A DNA stretch of 64,000 nucleotides from positions 310,001 to 374,000 of the forward strand of contig NZ_JNYZ01000012.1 of NCBI RefSeq assembly GCF_000717335.1. Direction: 5' to 3'. Made by a program: the position numbers and the translations under genes. The notes under the pieces were generated by a model, which worked only from the letters and a program-made list of their open reading frames with translations, was not told the DNA's origin and did no database searches. Shown in pieces: positions 9,898 through 18,760 of this stretch. Origin of the DNA: Amycolatopsis jejuensis. GTDB lineage: Bacteria; Actinomycetota; Actinomycetes; Mycobacteriales; Pseudonocardiaceae. Each line of letters begins with the position of its first letter. The stretch's first letter is position 1.

Positions 9898-11475
9898 GTG
9901 CTCGACATGTTCCTGGCACAGGCGCCCGCGGCGCCGGTGGAGGTGCCCTCGGTCGACTACGCGGCCGTGCTGCCGATGCTGATCGTCTTCGGCGTCGCAT
10001 GCGTGGGCGTGCTGGTGGAAGCGTTTGCACCCAAGGCGACGCGGTGGGGGATCCAGGTCACGATCTCCCTCGTCGCGATCGTCGCCGCGGGGGTCTCGCT
10101 GATCCTGTACGCCACCGGTTCGGCCCCGAAGGCGGGTACGACGACGTTCTCCGGGGCGATCTCGGTGGACCGGCCGTCGCTCTTCCTGTGGGGCACGCTG
10201 CTGCTGCTCGCGGTGGGTGCGGTGTTCCTGATCGCGGACCGCAAGGTGGAGCCCGGCGGCGCGTTCGTGGCGCAGGCGGCGATCCGGCCGGGCACGGTGC
10301 AGGACCGTGCGCAGGCAGGTGCCACGACGGCGTCGCAGACCGAGGTGTTCCCGCTGACGCTGTTCGCGCTCGGCGGCATGATGACCTTCTGCGCGGCCAA
10401 CGACCTGCTCACCATGTTCATCGCGCTGGAAGTGCTTTCCCTGCCGCTGTACCTGATGTGCGGCCTCGCCCGGCGGCGCCGGCTCATCTCGCAGGAAGCG
10501 GCCGTCAAGTACTTCCTGCTGGGTGCGTTCTCGTCGGCGTTCTTCCTTTACGGGCTCGCGCTCCTGTACGGCTACGCGAACTCGGTGAAGCTGGTCGACA
10601 TCGCGCACGCGGCGGCGGGTTCGGACCGGTCGGACACGCTGCTGTTCGCCGGTCTCGGACTGCTCGTGGTCGGCTTGCTGTTCAAGGGTTCGGTCGGCCC
10701 GTTCCACACCTGGACGCCGGACGTGTACCAGGGCGCGCCGACGCCGGTCACCGGCTTCATGGCGGCGTGCACGAAGGTCGCCGCATTCGGCGCGATCCTG
10801 CGCGTGCTCACCGTCGGGTTCTCGTCGACGAGCTGGGAATGGCGCGGCGTGATGTGGGCGGTGGCGATCATCTCGATGGTGATCGGCGCAATCCTCGGCC
10901 TGACCCAGACGGACGTGAAGCGGATGATCGCGTACTCGTCCATTGCGCACGCGGGTTTCCTGCTCGTGGGCGCGATCGCGATGACCGAGGACGGGCTGTC
11001 GAGCACGCTGTTCTACCTGCTGGCGTACGGCTTCACGACGCTGGCGGCGTTCGGCGTGGTGAGCCTGGTCCGCGATTCCAGCGGCGAGGCAACGCATCTG
11101 TCGGCGTGGGCGGGCTTGGCGAAACGGTCGCCGCTCTTGGCCGGGGTGTTCACGTTCCTGCTGCTTGCGCTGGCCGGAATCCCGCTGACGAGCGGTTTCG
11201 TGGGCAAGTTCGTGGTGTTCTCGGCCGCGCTGTCGGACGGAATGGCGCCGCTGGTGGTGATCGCGCTGGTGTTCAGCGCCGTGGCGGCGTTCTTCTACCT
11301 GCGCGTGATCGTGCTGATGTACTTCTCGGAACCCGCCGCGGACGGCCCGACGGTGTCCGTACCTGGCGGCTTCACGACGGCGGCCATCGCGCTCGGGGTG
11401 GTGGTGACGCTGGTCCTCGGCGTGGTCCCGGCCTTCGCGTTGAACTGGGCCGCCTCAGGCGGTTTCGCCTCGTAA
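9898..11475 (+). CDS. nuoN: NADH-quinone oxidoreductase subunit N
   Basis: Third antiporter-like subunit of complex I (525 residues) and the last gene of the operon. Helical blocks include FIALEVLSLPLYLMCGLARR (helix-5 Glu), FKGSVGPFHTWTPDVYQGAP (helix-7 Lys) and AYSSIAHAGFLLVGAIA. The start is GTG 9898, preceded by GGGAGGCAAG. A region at about residues 105-135 between the first helices is longer and more polar than in E. coli. The operon ends 19 bases before a palindromic repeat array, which may terminate transcription or simply have settled there. Confidence 0.95.
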   Translation: MLDMFLAQAPAAPVEVPSVDYAAVLPMLIVFGVACVGVLVEAFAPKATRWGIQVTISLVAIVAAGVSLILYATGSAPKAGTTTFSGAISVDRPSLFLWGTLLLLAVGAVFLIADRKVEPGGAFVAQAAIRPGTVQDRAQAGATTASQTEVFPLTLFALGGMMTFCAANDLLTMFIALEVLSLPLYLMCGLARRRRLISQEAAVKYFLLGAFSSAFFLYGLALLYGYANSVKLVDIAHAAAGSDRSDTLLFAGLGLLVVGLLFKGSVGPFHTWTPDVYQGAPTPVTGFMAACTKVAAFGAILRVLTVGFSSTSWEWRGVMWAVAIISMVIGAILGLTQTDVKRMIAYSSIAHAGFLLVGAIAMTEDGLSSTLFYLLAYGFTTLAAFGVVSLVRDSSGEATHLSAWAGLAKRSPLLAGVFTFLLLALAGIPLTSGFVGKFVVFSAALSDGMAPLVVIALVFSAVAAFFYLRVIVLMYFSEPAADGPTVSVPGGFTTAAIALGVVVTLVLGVVPAFALNWAASGGFAS

Positions 11476-11493
11476 CCCCCCTCCGCCGCCGCG

Positions 11494-11574
11494 ACCCCAA
11501 TGTGGCATTGGGTGCGTCAGATGCACCGAACGCCACATTGGGTGCGTCAGATGCACCCAATGCCACATTGGGGC
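11494..11574 (+). repeat. 30-bp modular palindromic repeat, three cores, downstream of nuoN
   Basis: Cores start at 11497, 11527 and 11557, again exactly 30 bp apart. The order matches the nuoG copy (first core with TGG centre, second and third with CCA centre), with spacer GTGCGTCAGATGCAC. The second core is degraded at two positions (CGAACGCCACATTGG). The spacer is the reverse complement of the nuoG-copy spacer GTGCATCTGACGCAC. The array lies in the gap between convergent nuoN and the minus-strand gene at 11594, where a strong hairpin could act on transcripts from both sides. Confidence 0.92.
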
Positions 11575-11593
11575 GCTTTCGGCGGGGGCGTGG

Positions 11594-12253
11594 TTACGGG
11601 GTGGGCGAGCAGGCGGTGTGGCCCACGGTGACCGAGCCGGTGATGCCGGACGCCGGGGCGAAGTCGATGCGCAGCATGGTCAGGTCGATGCTGCCGTCGC
11701 CCGGGAGCGACTGGCCGTTGAACACCGCGGTGGCGAGCACGGTTCCGTCGGTCTTCGTGAGCGGTTTGGCGTAGTTCGCGGGCATCGGCGAGGGCAGACC
11801 GGTGATGCCGGACAGCCCGCTGAACGTCCAGTTCGCGTTCGTCTGGTTCTGCGTCGCCTTGCAGGTGACCGTGTACGAGCCCAGCTTGATGCGCTTCCCG
11901 CCCGCGCTGACGAGGGCCGACAGCTCGAAGTTCTTGCCGGTGGCGGTGGACGTCGTGGTGGTGACGTCGTTGGCCGGGTCGGTGACCTCCGTGGTGCACG
12001 AGGACGTCCCGCCGCCGAAGGTGACCCCGGTCTTGAGGACGGCGTTCGACGTGCCGCTCGTGGGCCCTTCCACGGCACACGGCGCCAGCGGTGCCACCGC
12101 GACCGTGGTGGAGCCCTTGGTGAAGTTCGCGCCGCCGAGGTCGGCGACTCCGGCCGGGGTGGCCGCGGCCGCGGTTCCCGCGCCGGCGAGCAGGCCGCCG
12201 GCCATCAGCACCACAGTGGCGAGCCCGGCCCGCCGGAAGGTCGTGTTCCGCAT
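11594..12253 (-). CDS. Secreted protein of unknown function
   Basis: A 219-residue protein with a clear Sec signal peptide: Arg-rich start MRNTTFRRAG, a hydrophobic core, then AGTAAAATPA with a likely cut after an Ala-x-Ala near residue 32. The mature part is rich in Thr, Ser, Gly and Ala and has four Cys residues (APCAVEG, SSCTTE, VTCKAT, TACSP) that could form two disulfides; it looks like an all-beta extracellular domain. ATG 12253 is preferred over the longer open frame because a GAGGAG sits upstream and the signal peptide begins there. I do not recognise a named family with confidence. It converges on nuoN and diverges from the polyprenyl synthase. Confidence 0.75.
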   Translation of the reverse strand: MRNTTFRRAGLATVVLMAGGLLAGAGTAAAATPAGVADLGGANFTKGSTTVAVAPLAPCAVEGPTSGTSNAVLKTGVTFGGGTSSCTTEVTDPANDVTTTTSTATGKNFELSALVSAGGKRIKLGSYTVTCKATQNQTNANWTFSGLSGITGLPSPMPANYAKPLTKTDGTVLATAVFNGQSLPGDGSIDLTMLRIDFAPASGITGSVTVGHTACSPTP

Positions 12254-12450
12254 GTCGTTGGTCTCCTCGCTGACGGTCTTCCTCCAGTGACTATCCGCAG
12301 GTCCGATTCGCCCGTTGCCGCTCCGCGCCGTGATCACCCGTCCGGGACCGTGGATCTACCCGTTCGTGGCCCGGCCCCGACCAGCGGCGCCGGTGTCATG
12401 TTCGTCACCGTTTCCGCAGGACAGCGGGTAAACGGCGGCACCGGGCCAAC

Positions 12451-12472
12451 CATTACCCTGAAGGGGGTAATG
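12451..12472. promoter_or_regulatory. Inverted repeat in divergent promoter region
   Basis: Two perfect 8-bp arms, CATTACCC and GGGTAATG, are separated by 6 bp, about 40 bp upstream of the polyprenyl synthase start. The position suits an operator or an mRNA hairpin in the 5' leader. No regulator is identifiable from the window. Confidence 0.4.
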
Positions 12473-12511
12473 CCGGTTTGCGAACCAGTGCCATGAGAGA
12501 GCGGAGCCGAC

Positions 12512-13567
12512 GTGTCTGTGTCTTCACCACCTCCGGGGGCGGGTTCCGCCACGGCCCGGGATGGCGCTGTCGAGGACCTGCGCGCGACCGTCGGGCTGCA
12601 GATCCAGGACGAGCCGCTGCTGCGGGCCATCGCCGGGGGACTGGCCGACGTCGAGACGATGCTGCGGGACGTCGTCAAGAGCGATGTGCCTGCCGTCCAC
12701 GACGCCGCGTTGCACCTGGTCGAAGCCGGGGGCAAACGTTTTCGCCCGCTCTTCACGCTGCTGTCTTCGCACTTCGGGCCCAAGCAGGGGGAGCAGGTGC
12801 TCATCGCCGCCGCGGCGGTCGAGCTGGTGCACCTGGCCACGCTGTACCACGACGACGTGATGGACGAGGCGACCATGCGGCGCGGCGCGGAGAGCGTCAA
12901 CGCGCGCTGGGACAACACCGTCGCGATCCTCACCGGAGACTTCCTTTTCGCGCACGCCTCGCGGCTCGTCGCCGACCTCGGCACGGACGCGGCGCGGATC
13001 ATCGCCGAGACATTCGGTGAACTGGTCACCGGCCAGATGCGCGAGACGGTCGGCCCGGGTCCCGGCGACGACCCGGTCGAGCACTACCTCACCGTGATCG
13101 CGCAGAAGACCGGCTCGCTGATCGCGACGTCCGGCCGCTTCGGCGGGATGATGTCCGGCGCAGCCGAGGAGCACATCCTGGCACTGCGCCGGTTCGGCGA
13201 GATCATCGGCACCGCGTTCCAGATCTCCGACGACGTCATCGACATCGCGTCGCCGTCGGCCGAACTGGGCAAGGTGCAGGGCACTGACCTGCGAGAAGGC
13301 GTGCGCACGCTGCCGATGCTGTACGCGCTCGCCGACCCCTGCACGGACCCTCGGCTGGTGGAGCTGCTCGCCGGCCCGATCACCGAGGACAAGCTGGTCG
13401 ACGAGGCACTTGACCTGCTGCGTCGTTCGAGCGGCCTCGAACGCGCGCGGGCCACCCTTTCCGACTACGCTTCCCGAGCACGTGCCGAGCTCGCCGCGCT
13501 GCCCGCGTCCCCTGCGCGCGACGCTTGCGAGTCGGTCGCCGACTACCTGGTCGCGCGAACGTTCTAA
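12512..13567 (+). CDS. Long-chain all-trans polyprenyl diphosphate synthase
   Basis: A 351-residue prenyltransferase that condenses isopentenyl diphosphate onto allylic diphosphates. It has both Asp-rich motifs: DDVMDE at about residue 114 (first, allylic substrate-Mg) and DDVID at about residue 240 (second). KRFRP near residue 77 and the LVTGQMRE region also fit. The position just behind nuo suggests the product is the side chain of menaquinone, the respiratory quinone of actinobacteria (inference). GTG 12512 is used; the first 30 residues are low-complexity Ser/Pro/Ala and a later start is possible. Twelve bases separate it from the next gene. Confidence 0.9.
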   Translation: MSVSSPPPGAGSATARDGAVEDLRATVGLQIQDEPLLRAIAGGLADVETMLRDVVKSDVPAVHDAALHLVEAGGKRFRPLFTLLSSHFGPKQGEQVLIAAAAVELVHLATLYHDDVMDEATMRRGAESVNARWDNTVAILTGDFLFAHASRLVADLGTDAARIIAETFGELVTGQMRETVGPGPGDDPVEHYLTVIAQKTGSLIATSGRFGGMMSGAAEEHILALRRFGEIIGTAFQISDDVIDIASPSAELGKVQGTDLREGVRTLPMLYALADPCTDPRLVELLAGPITEDKLVDEALDLLRRSSGLERARATLSDYASRARAELAALPASPARDACESVADYLVARTF

Positions 13568-13579
13568 AAGGGGCGGTAA

Positions 13580-15409
13580 ATGTCCATTTTCGGGCAGGTG
13601 TGGCTGTGGAGCCTGCTGGCCTTCTTCGTCGGCGCGCTCGTCGCGTGGCTGGTGCTGGCGCGTCCCGCGCGCAAGCGGGTCCGGGACCTGGAGGCGGAGC
13701 TGACGGCCGCGCACGCCGAATCGGCGCGCGTCCCGGCCAACGCGTCGCGCACGGCGGTGCTGACGCCGCCCGCCGAGGACTGGACCCGTGACCAGCGTGA
13801 GCACGCCCCCACGGAGCTGATCCCGCCGGCCACGCGCACCTTCGAGCCGCCGACGCGCACCTTCGAACCGGAGTCGGAGTACGACGCGGAGTACCGCACG
13901 GCCCCGGAACCGGAGACGACCCGCGACGAGGACGTGGACGAAGCGTTCGCCCGCGCCGAAGCCGAGGAGACGGCGGACTCGACGGCGGCGTACCGCGTGT
14001 CGGCCACCGACTACCTGACGCCGGTCGAGCGCGAGTCCGGCTACCACCGCATCGCCGACGACCACGACAGCGGCCAGCACCGGGTCGCCGAGCCGGCCCC
14101 GGTCGAGGAAGAGCCGGGGTACCACCGGGTCGCCGAACCGGCAGCGGAACCGGCCGGGTACGGAACGGCGGAACCGGGCGGGCCCGGCAGCGCCTTCCAC
14201 CGGGCTGCCGAGCCTGCCGATCAGGCCGACCACGGATATCGCGGGGTTGCGCCTGCTTCCGGTTACGGCAGCGGGGTTGCCGAGCCTGCCAACCAATCCG
14301 ACTCCGGATACGGCCGGGTTGCCGAGCCTGCTGACGGGCCCGATTCCGGTTACCACAGCCGGGTTGCCGAGCCGGTCGAGGAGCACGACTCCGGTTACCA
14401 CCGCCTTGCCGAGAGCACGGGGCAGCGCTCCGGGGCGGAGCCCGATGCACTGTCCGGTTTGGAGCGTCGGCTGGATCCCGCTGCGGCGGACCAAACCTCC
14501 GCTTCGGCACTGTCCACTCCGGAGCCGTTCACCACCGAGTCATACCCCGCAGAGCCATTCACCCCGGAGTCGTCCACTTCGGACGGTTCGGCGCTGTTCA
14601 CCCCCTCGCCCACCAATCCGTCCACTTCGGACACCTCGGTGGAACCGTCCACTTCGGAGTCCGAAGCGTCCGAGGGGCCGGTTTCCCTGTTCCGTCCCGG
14701 TCCGCGCAACCCTCCGGCAGCTGAGCCGGACTGGTTTGCGCAGCCGGATCCTCCCGCGCGGTCGGCGTTCGAGGAGCCGTCGGATCCCACCGCCGCGGGA
14801 ATGCCGAGTGTCGGGTACGCCGATTCGGGCGCCGGGCACCTCGCGAGCGAGCCGGGGGCCGGGCATCTCGACGAGGCCCCGGCGACTGACCACCTCACCT
14901 CGGCTGAACTGCCCGAAGCGCCTGCCGAGTCCCCGGAGTCCCCAGAACCCATTGAGCCCCCGGAGTCCATTGAGGACATTCCGGACGGCGCCCAGGTACT
15001 GCCGAAGCGGCAGCGCCGCGAATCCCCGCGGGGTGGGTTCGATCCGCCGCGGCCCATTCAGCCGTCGATGCGGCCGGTGGAGCGGCGTGACCCCGGCGTG
15101 AGCGGAGCGCACAGCGGATCGCTCTTCGAGCCGTCCGTCCAGCCGAACCAGGCCGCGATGAACGCCCCCGAACCCCCGCCTGCCCGCCAAAGCGCCGACG
15201 ACGCGATTCCACCGGGGCCGTTCGGCCCGGGGTCGGCGATGCCGCGTCCGGGCGGTGGCCGTCCGGGAGACGGGTTCACGGTGAAGGCGAGCGTCACCGC
15301 TTTGCGGTACTGCACCGAGGAATCAGCGCAGTTCCCGCGGATGGTCGCGGAGGTCTGGTTCCGCAGCGCGGCCGATGCCGAGCGCGTCGGGTTCCGGCCG
15401 CTGCACTGA
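13580..15409 (+). CDS. Membrane-anchored repeat protein with C-terminal sunset-like domain (ArfC-like)
   Basis: A 609-residue protein. Residues about 5-28 form one transmembrane helix, followed by a short basic/coiled stretch (ARKRVRDLEAELTAAHAE). Then come about 450 acidic, Pro/Ser/Glu-rich residues containing degenerate repeats of the type Y-H-R-(V/I)-A-E-P-A (about residues 150-280) and Ser-Thr-Ser-Glu runs. The last about 45 residues (VKASVTALRYC to AEVWFRSAADAERVGFRPLH) resemble the small C-terminal domain called sunset in mycobacterial ArfC-type channel accessory proteins: a conserved Tyr, then AEVWF and an A-x-x-x-GF ending. Function is unknown; a cell-envelope role is inferred. It probably shares a transcript with the prenyl synthase and ends next to a 53-nt palindrome. 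Confidence 0.7.
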   Translation: MSIFGQVWLWSLLAFFVGALVAWLVLARPARKRVRDLEAELTAAHAESARVPANASRTAVLTPPAEDWTRDQREHAPTELIPPATRTFEPPTRTFEPESEYDAEYRTAPEPETTRDEDVDEAFARAEAEETADSTAAYRVSATDYLTPVERESGYHRIADDHDSGQHRVAEPAPVEEEPGYHRVAEPAAEPAGYGTAEPGGPGSAFHRAAEPADQADHGYRGVAPASGYGSGVAEPANQSDSGYGRVAEPADGPDSGYHSRVAEPVEEHDSGYHRLAESTGQRSGAEPDALSGLERRLDPAAADQTSASALSTPEPFTTESYPAEPFTPESSTSDGSALFTPSPTNPSTSDTSVEPSTSESEASEGPVSLFRPGPRNPPAAEPDWFAQPDPPARSAFEEPSDPTAAGMPSVGYADSGAGHLASEPGAGHLDEAPATDHLTSAELPEAPAESPESPEPIEPPESIEDIPDGAQVLPKRQRRESPRGGFDPPRPIQPSMRPVERRDPGVSGAHSGSLFEPSVQPNQAAMNAPEPPPARQSADDAIPPGPFGPGSAMPRPGGGRPGDGFTVKASVTALRYCTEESAQFPRMVAEVWFRSAADAERVGFRPLH

Positions 15410-15420
15410 GCAAGCCCAAG

Positions 15421-15473
15421 TCCGTGAAGGGAACCATGAGGGAATCTGATTCCGTCATGGTTCCCTTCACGGA
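15421..15473. repeat. 53-nt near-perfect palindrome between convergent genes
   Basis: Two 26-base halves around one central base pair with a single mismatch. The outer arm reads TCCGTGAAGGGAACCATGA and the inner arm GGAATC. It fills the 80-bp gap between the 13580 gene and korB, so it can fold as a terminator hairpin in both directions, though it has no U-tract. A sister copy with the same outer arm lies at 54805-54855. Confidence 0.88.
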
Positions 15474-15489
15474 CTTTCAGCTGACGGAG

Positions 15490-16554
15490 TCAGTCGACGG
15501 TCCAGGTGTCCTTGCCGCGCAACAGGCCCTGCAGATCTGGGGTGCGGGCTTCGCGGGCCTGCTCGACCTGGGCGCGGGCCGCGTCGTCGTATGTGGGGCG
15601 CTCGACCTGCCGCAGGATGCCGGTGGGGACGTGGTTGAGGTTCTGGTCGCCGAGCCGGGTGAGGGCGAAGGCGTACGACGTGTCGGCGATTGACGGGTCG
15701 TGCACCACCAGGTTCTCCTCGCCGATTTCGGCGACCTTGCCGACGTCGAGCCCGCCCCAGTCGCCGCGGCGCACGCCGTACTCGCCCTCGGAACCGAACC
15801 GGATCGGCTCGCCCGCGTGCAGCGGGATCAGCCGCTGCGCCGCCTCGTCCTTGTCCTTCAGGACGTCGAACGCGCCGTCGTTGAAGATCGGGCAGTTCTG
15901 GTAGATCTCCACCAGTGCCGAACCGCGGTGTTTCGCCGCCGCTTCGAGGACCTCGGTGAGGCCCTTGCGGTCGGAGTCCAGCGCGCGGCCGACGAACGAC
16001 GCCTCCGCGCCGATCGCGAGCGACAGCGGGTTGAACGGCGTGTCCAGCGAGCCCATCGGGGTGGACTTGGTGACCATGCCCTGTCCGGACGTCGGCGAGT
16101 ACTGGCCCTTGGTGAGCCCGTAGATCCGGTTGTTGAACAGCAGGATCTTGATGTTCACGTTGCGCCGCAACGCGTGGATCAGGTGGTTGCCGCCGATGGA
16201 CAGCGCGTCGCCGTCACCGGTGACGACCCACACCGACAGGTCCGGCCGCGTGGTCGCGAGCCCGGTGGCGATCGACGGCGCGCGGCCGTGGATCGAGTGC
16301 ATGCCGTACGTGTCGAGGTAGTACGGGAACCGCGACGAGCAGCCGATGCCGGAGATGAACACGATGTTCTCGCGCTTCAGCCCCAGCGAGGGCAGGAACG
16401 ACTGCACCGCGTTGAGCACCACGTAGTCGCCGCAGCCGGGGCACCAGCGCACTTCCTGGTCGGACTTGTAGTCCTTGGCCTTCTGCGGCTCGTCGTTGGT
16501 GGGCACCAGGTCGAGGCCACCCAGCTGCGGCAGCCCCAAATCGATCGCGGTCAC
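15490..16554 (-). CDS. korB: 2-oxoacid:ferredoxin oxidoreductase, beta subunit
   Basis: Thiamine-diphosphate-binding subunit (354 residues) of a KorAB-type enzyme that converts a 2-oxoacid (probably 2-oxoglutarate) and CoA to acyl-CoA, CO2 and reduced ferredoxin. CPGCGDY near residue 36 and GIGCSSRFPYYLDTYG with HGRAPSIATG fit the family. The TPP signature is GDGDALSIGGNH followed by NN about 25 residues later. GTG 16554 overlaps the korA stop by 4 bases, so the subunits are coupled. Oxygen-tolerant KorAB is known in mycobacteria as part of an alternative TCA-cycle route; the substrate here is inferred. It ends next to the 53-nt palindrome. Confidence 0.93.
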   Translation of the reverse strand: MTAIDLGLPQLGGLDLVPTNDEPQKAKDYKSDQEVRWCPGCGDYVVLNAVQSFLPSLGLKRENIVFISGIGCSSRFPYYLDTYGMHSIHGRAPSIATGLATTRPDLSVWVVTGDGDALSIGGNHLIHALRRNVNIKILLFNNRIYGLTKGQYSPTSGQGMVTKSTPMGSLDTPFNPLSLAIGAEASFVGRALDSDRKGLTEVLEAAAKHRGSALVEIYQNCPIFNDGAFDVLKDKDEAAQRLIPLHAGEPIRFGSEGEYGVRRGDWGGLDVGKVAEIGEENLVVHDPSIADTSYAFALTRLGDQNLNHVPTGILRQVERPTYDDAARAQVEQAREARTPDLQGLLRGKDTWTVD

Positions 16555-18473
16555 TTGACACCCTCCGGAACCAGGTTGGCGATGATGTCGGCGAACACGT
16601 TCTGCAACTCCTCCGCCTTGAACGGCAGGCCCGCGACCTTCGTGTGCGAGTGCACGTCCACCAGGTACTTGCCGCGCAGCAGCAGCGCGAGCTGGCCGAG
16701 GTTCATCTCCGGGACCACGACCTTGTCGTACCGCGCCAGCACGTCGCCGAGGTTGCCCGGCAGCGGGTTGAGGTGGCGCAGATGTGCTTGCGCGATCGGC
16801 ATTCCGAGCTTGCGCACGCGCCGGCAGGCCGCGCCGATCGGGCCGTAGGAGGACCCCCAGCCGAGCGCCAGCACGCGGGCCTCGCCGGAGGGATCGTCGA
16901 CGACCAGGTCCGGCACGTCGATCCCGTCGATCTTCGCCTGGCGCAGCCGCACCATCTTGTCGTGGTTGTCGGGGTCGTAGGAAATACTGCCCTTGCCGTC
17001 CTGCTTCTCCAGCCCGCCGATGCGGTGCTGCAGCCCGGCCGTGCCCGGCACGGCCCATTCGCGCGCCAGGGTCTCCGGATCGCGCAGGTACGGCCAGAAC
17101 TCGCCGGAGCCGTCCGTGGCGTTCGGCTTGCTCGCGAACTCCACACGCAGGTCGGGCAGGTCCTCGACGTCCGGGATCAGCCACGGTTCGGACCCGTTGG
17201 CGATGGCGCCGTCGGACAGCAGCAGCACCGGCGTGCGGTACTTGAGCGCGATCCGGGTGGCCTCCAGCGCGGCGTCGAAGCAGTCCGCGGGCGAGAGCGG
17301 CGCGACGATCGGCACCGGCGATTCGCCGTTCCGGCCGAACATCGCCTGCAGCAGGTCGGCCTGCTCGGTCTTGGTGGGCAGGCCGGTGGACGGCCCGCCG
17401 CGCTGCACGTCGACGACCACCAGCGGCAGCTCGGTCATCACGCCGAGGCCGATCGTCTCGGACTTCAGCGCGACCCCGGGACCGGACGTGGACGTGACCC
17501 CCAGCGCGCCGCCGTACGACGCGCCGAGCGCGGCGCCGATCCCGGCGATCTCGTCCTCGGCCTGGAAGGTGATGATGCCGAAGTTCTTGTGCTTGGACAG
17601 CTCGTGCAGCACGTCCGAGGCCGGCGTGATCGGGTACGTGCCGAGCAGGATCTGCAGCCCGGACTGCTGCCCGGCGGCCACCAGCCCGTACGCCAGCGCG
17701 GTGTTGCCGGTGATCTGCCGGTACGTGCCCTTGTTCAGCTTCGCGGGCGCGACCTCGAAGGTGGTGGCGAACGACTCGGTGGTCTCGCCGTAGTTCCAGC
17801 CCGCGTGGAAGGCCAGGATGTTCGCCTCGGCGATGTCCGGCTTCTTCGCGAACTTCTCGCGCAGGAACGTCTCGGTGCCCTCGGTGGGCCGGTGGTACAT
17901 CCACGACAGCAGGCCGAGCGCGAACATGTTCTTGCAGCGCTCGGCGTCCTTCTTGCCGAGGCCGGTGTCCGCGAGCGCACCCTGGGTGAGGGTCGACATG
18001 GCGACCCGGTGGATCTGGAAGGCCGACAGCGAATCGTCCTCCAGCGGGTCCGCGTCGTAGCCGACCTTGACCAGGTTGCGCTTGGAGAACTCGTCGGTGT
18101 TGACGATGATCGTGCCGCCGTGCGGAACGTCGTGCACGTTGGCCTTCAGCGCCGCGGGGTTCATCGCGACGAGCACGTCCGGCCGGTCGCCAGGGGTGAG
18201 GATGTCGTAGTCGGCGAAATGCACCTGGAACGACGAGACACCCGGGATGGTGCCCTGTGGTGCGCGAATTTCCGCCGGGAAGTTCGGCATGGTGGACAGG
18301 TCGTTGCCGAACGCCGCCGCCTCGGAGGTGAACCGGTCACCGGTCAGCTGCATCCCGTCGCCAGAGTCACCGGCGAACCGGATGACCACCCGATCCAGTT
18401 TGTTCACCTCGGTGGACCGGGTCGCGGTCAACGCACCGTTGCCGGCTGCGCTGCCGTTCGCACTCGTGCTCAT
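16551..18473 (-). CDS. korA: 2-oxoacid:ferredoxin oxidoreductase, alpha subunit (gamma-alpha fusion)
   Basis: A 640-residue catalytic subunit. The N-terminal about 190 residues are the gamma-type domain (VIRFAGDSGDGMQLTGDRF near residue 30). Next is the pyrimidine-binding domain with GTYPITPASDVLHELSKHK and FQAEDEIAGIGAALGASYGG. Last is a transketolase-C-like domain (VLALGWGSSYGPIGAACRR). This gamma-alpha fused layout is typical of actinobacterial KorA and explains the two-gene operon. No ferredoxin gene lies next to it in this window. ATG 18473 is the start. Confidence 0.94.
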   Translation of the reverse strand: MSTSANGSAAGNGALTATRSTEVNKLDRVVIRFAGDSGDGMQLTGDRFTSEAAAFGNDLSTMPNFPAEIRAPQGTIPGVSSFQVHFADYDILTPGDRPDVLVAMNPAALKANVHDVPHGGTIIVNTDEFSKRNLVKVGYDADPLEDDSLSAFQIHRVAMSTLTQGALADTGLGKKDAERCKNMFALGLLSWMYHRPTEGTETFLREKFAKKPDIAEANILAFHAGWNYGETTESFATTFEVAPAKLNKGTYRQITGNTALAYGLVAAGQQSGLQILLGTYPITPASDVLHELSKHKNFGIITFQAEDEIAGIGAALGASYGGALGVTSTSGPGVALKSETIGLGVMTELPLVVVDVQRGGPSTGLPTKTEQADLLQAMFGRNGESPVPIVAPLSPADCFDAALEATRIALKYRTPVLLLSDGAIANGSEPWLIPDVEDLPDLRVEFASKPNATDGSGEFWPYLRDPETLAREWAVPGTAGLQHRIGGLEKQDGKGSISYDPDNHDKMVRLRQAKIDGIDVPDLVVDDPSGEARVLALGWGSSYGPIGAACRRVRKLGMPIAQAHLRHLNPLPGNLGDVLARYDKVVVPEMNLGQLALLLRGKYLVDVHSHTKVAGLPFKAEELQNVFADIIANLVPEGVK

Positions 18474-18736
18474 GGGTCAGGGAATCCCTCTCTCCCGACG
18501 TGCTGCGGCCCCGGGTCGGCTCCCCGGGGAGACGCCGAGGCCTGCTTCCGAGGTTACTCGGCTGCCGCCGGAAATGCGGGGGACCCGGACCTGGCGCCCG
18601 TACTGGGGGTTCCTTTGATGGTAGGGCGAATCCGGCCGCGGACCGCAGTGACGCACGTCTCCTGCCCGCGCGACCGCGCTGACCAGCAGCTTGCTCCAGC
18701 TTGAGGGTTCCTAGGATGTGGGAATTGTGCCAGTGA

Positions 18737-18760
18737 CCGGATCAGCGGCCGCTGATCCGG
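18737..18760 (-). terminator. Perfect 24-bp palindrome across the stop codon of the 18742 gene
   Basis: Twelve-base self-complementary arms (CCGGATCAGCGG and its complement) with no loop base. The stop codon and last residues of the minus-strand gene are inside it. In RNA it can only form a hairpin with a few unpaired centre bases. No T-run follows, so termination is possible but not proven. Confidence 0.4.

Noticed and set aside
8116..11097. 993-residue minus-strand open frame
   Set aside because: Shadow of nuoL, nuoM and nuoN; composition is Arg/His/Glu/Asp-rich with no domain.
15424..15693. Plus-strand gene over the palindrome and korB 3' end
   Set aside because: It begins inside the palindrome and is antisense to korB; no family resemblance.
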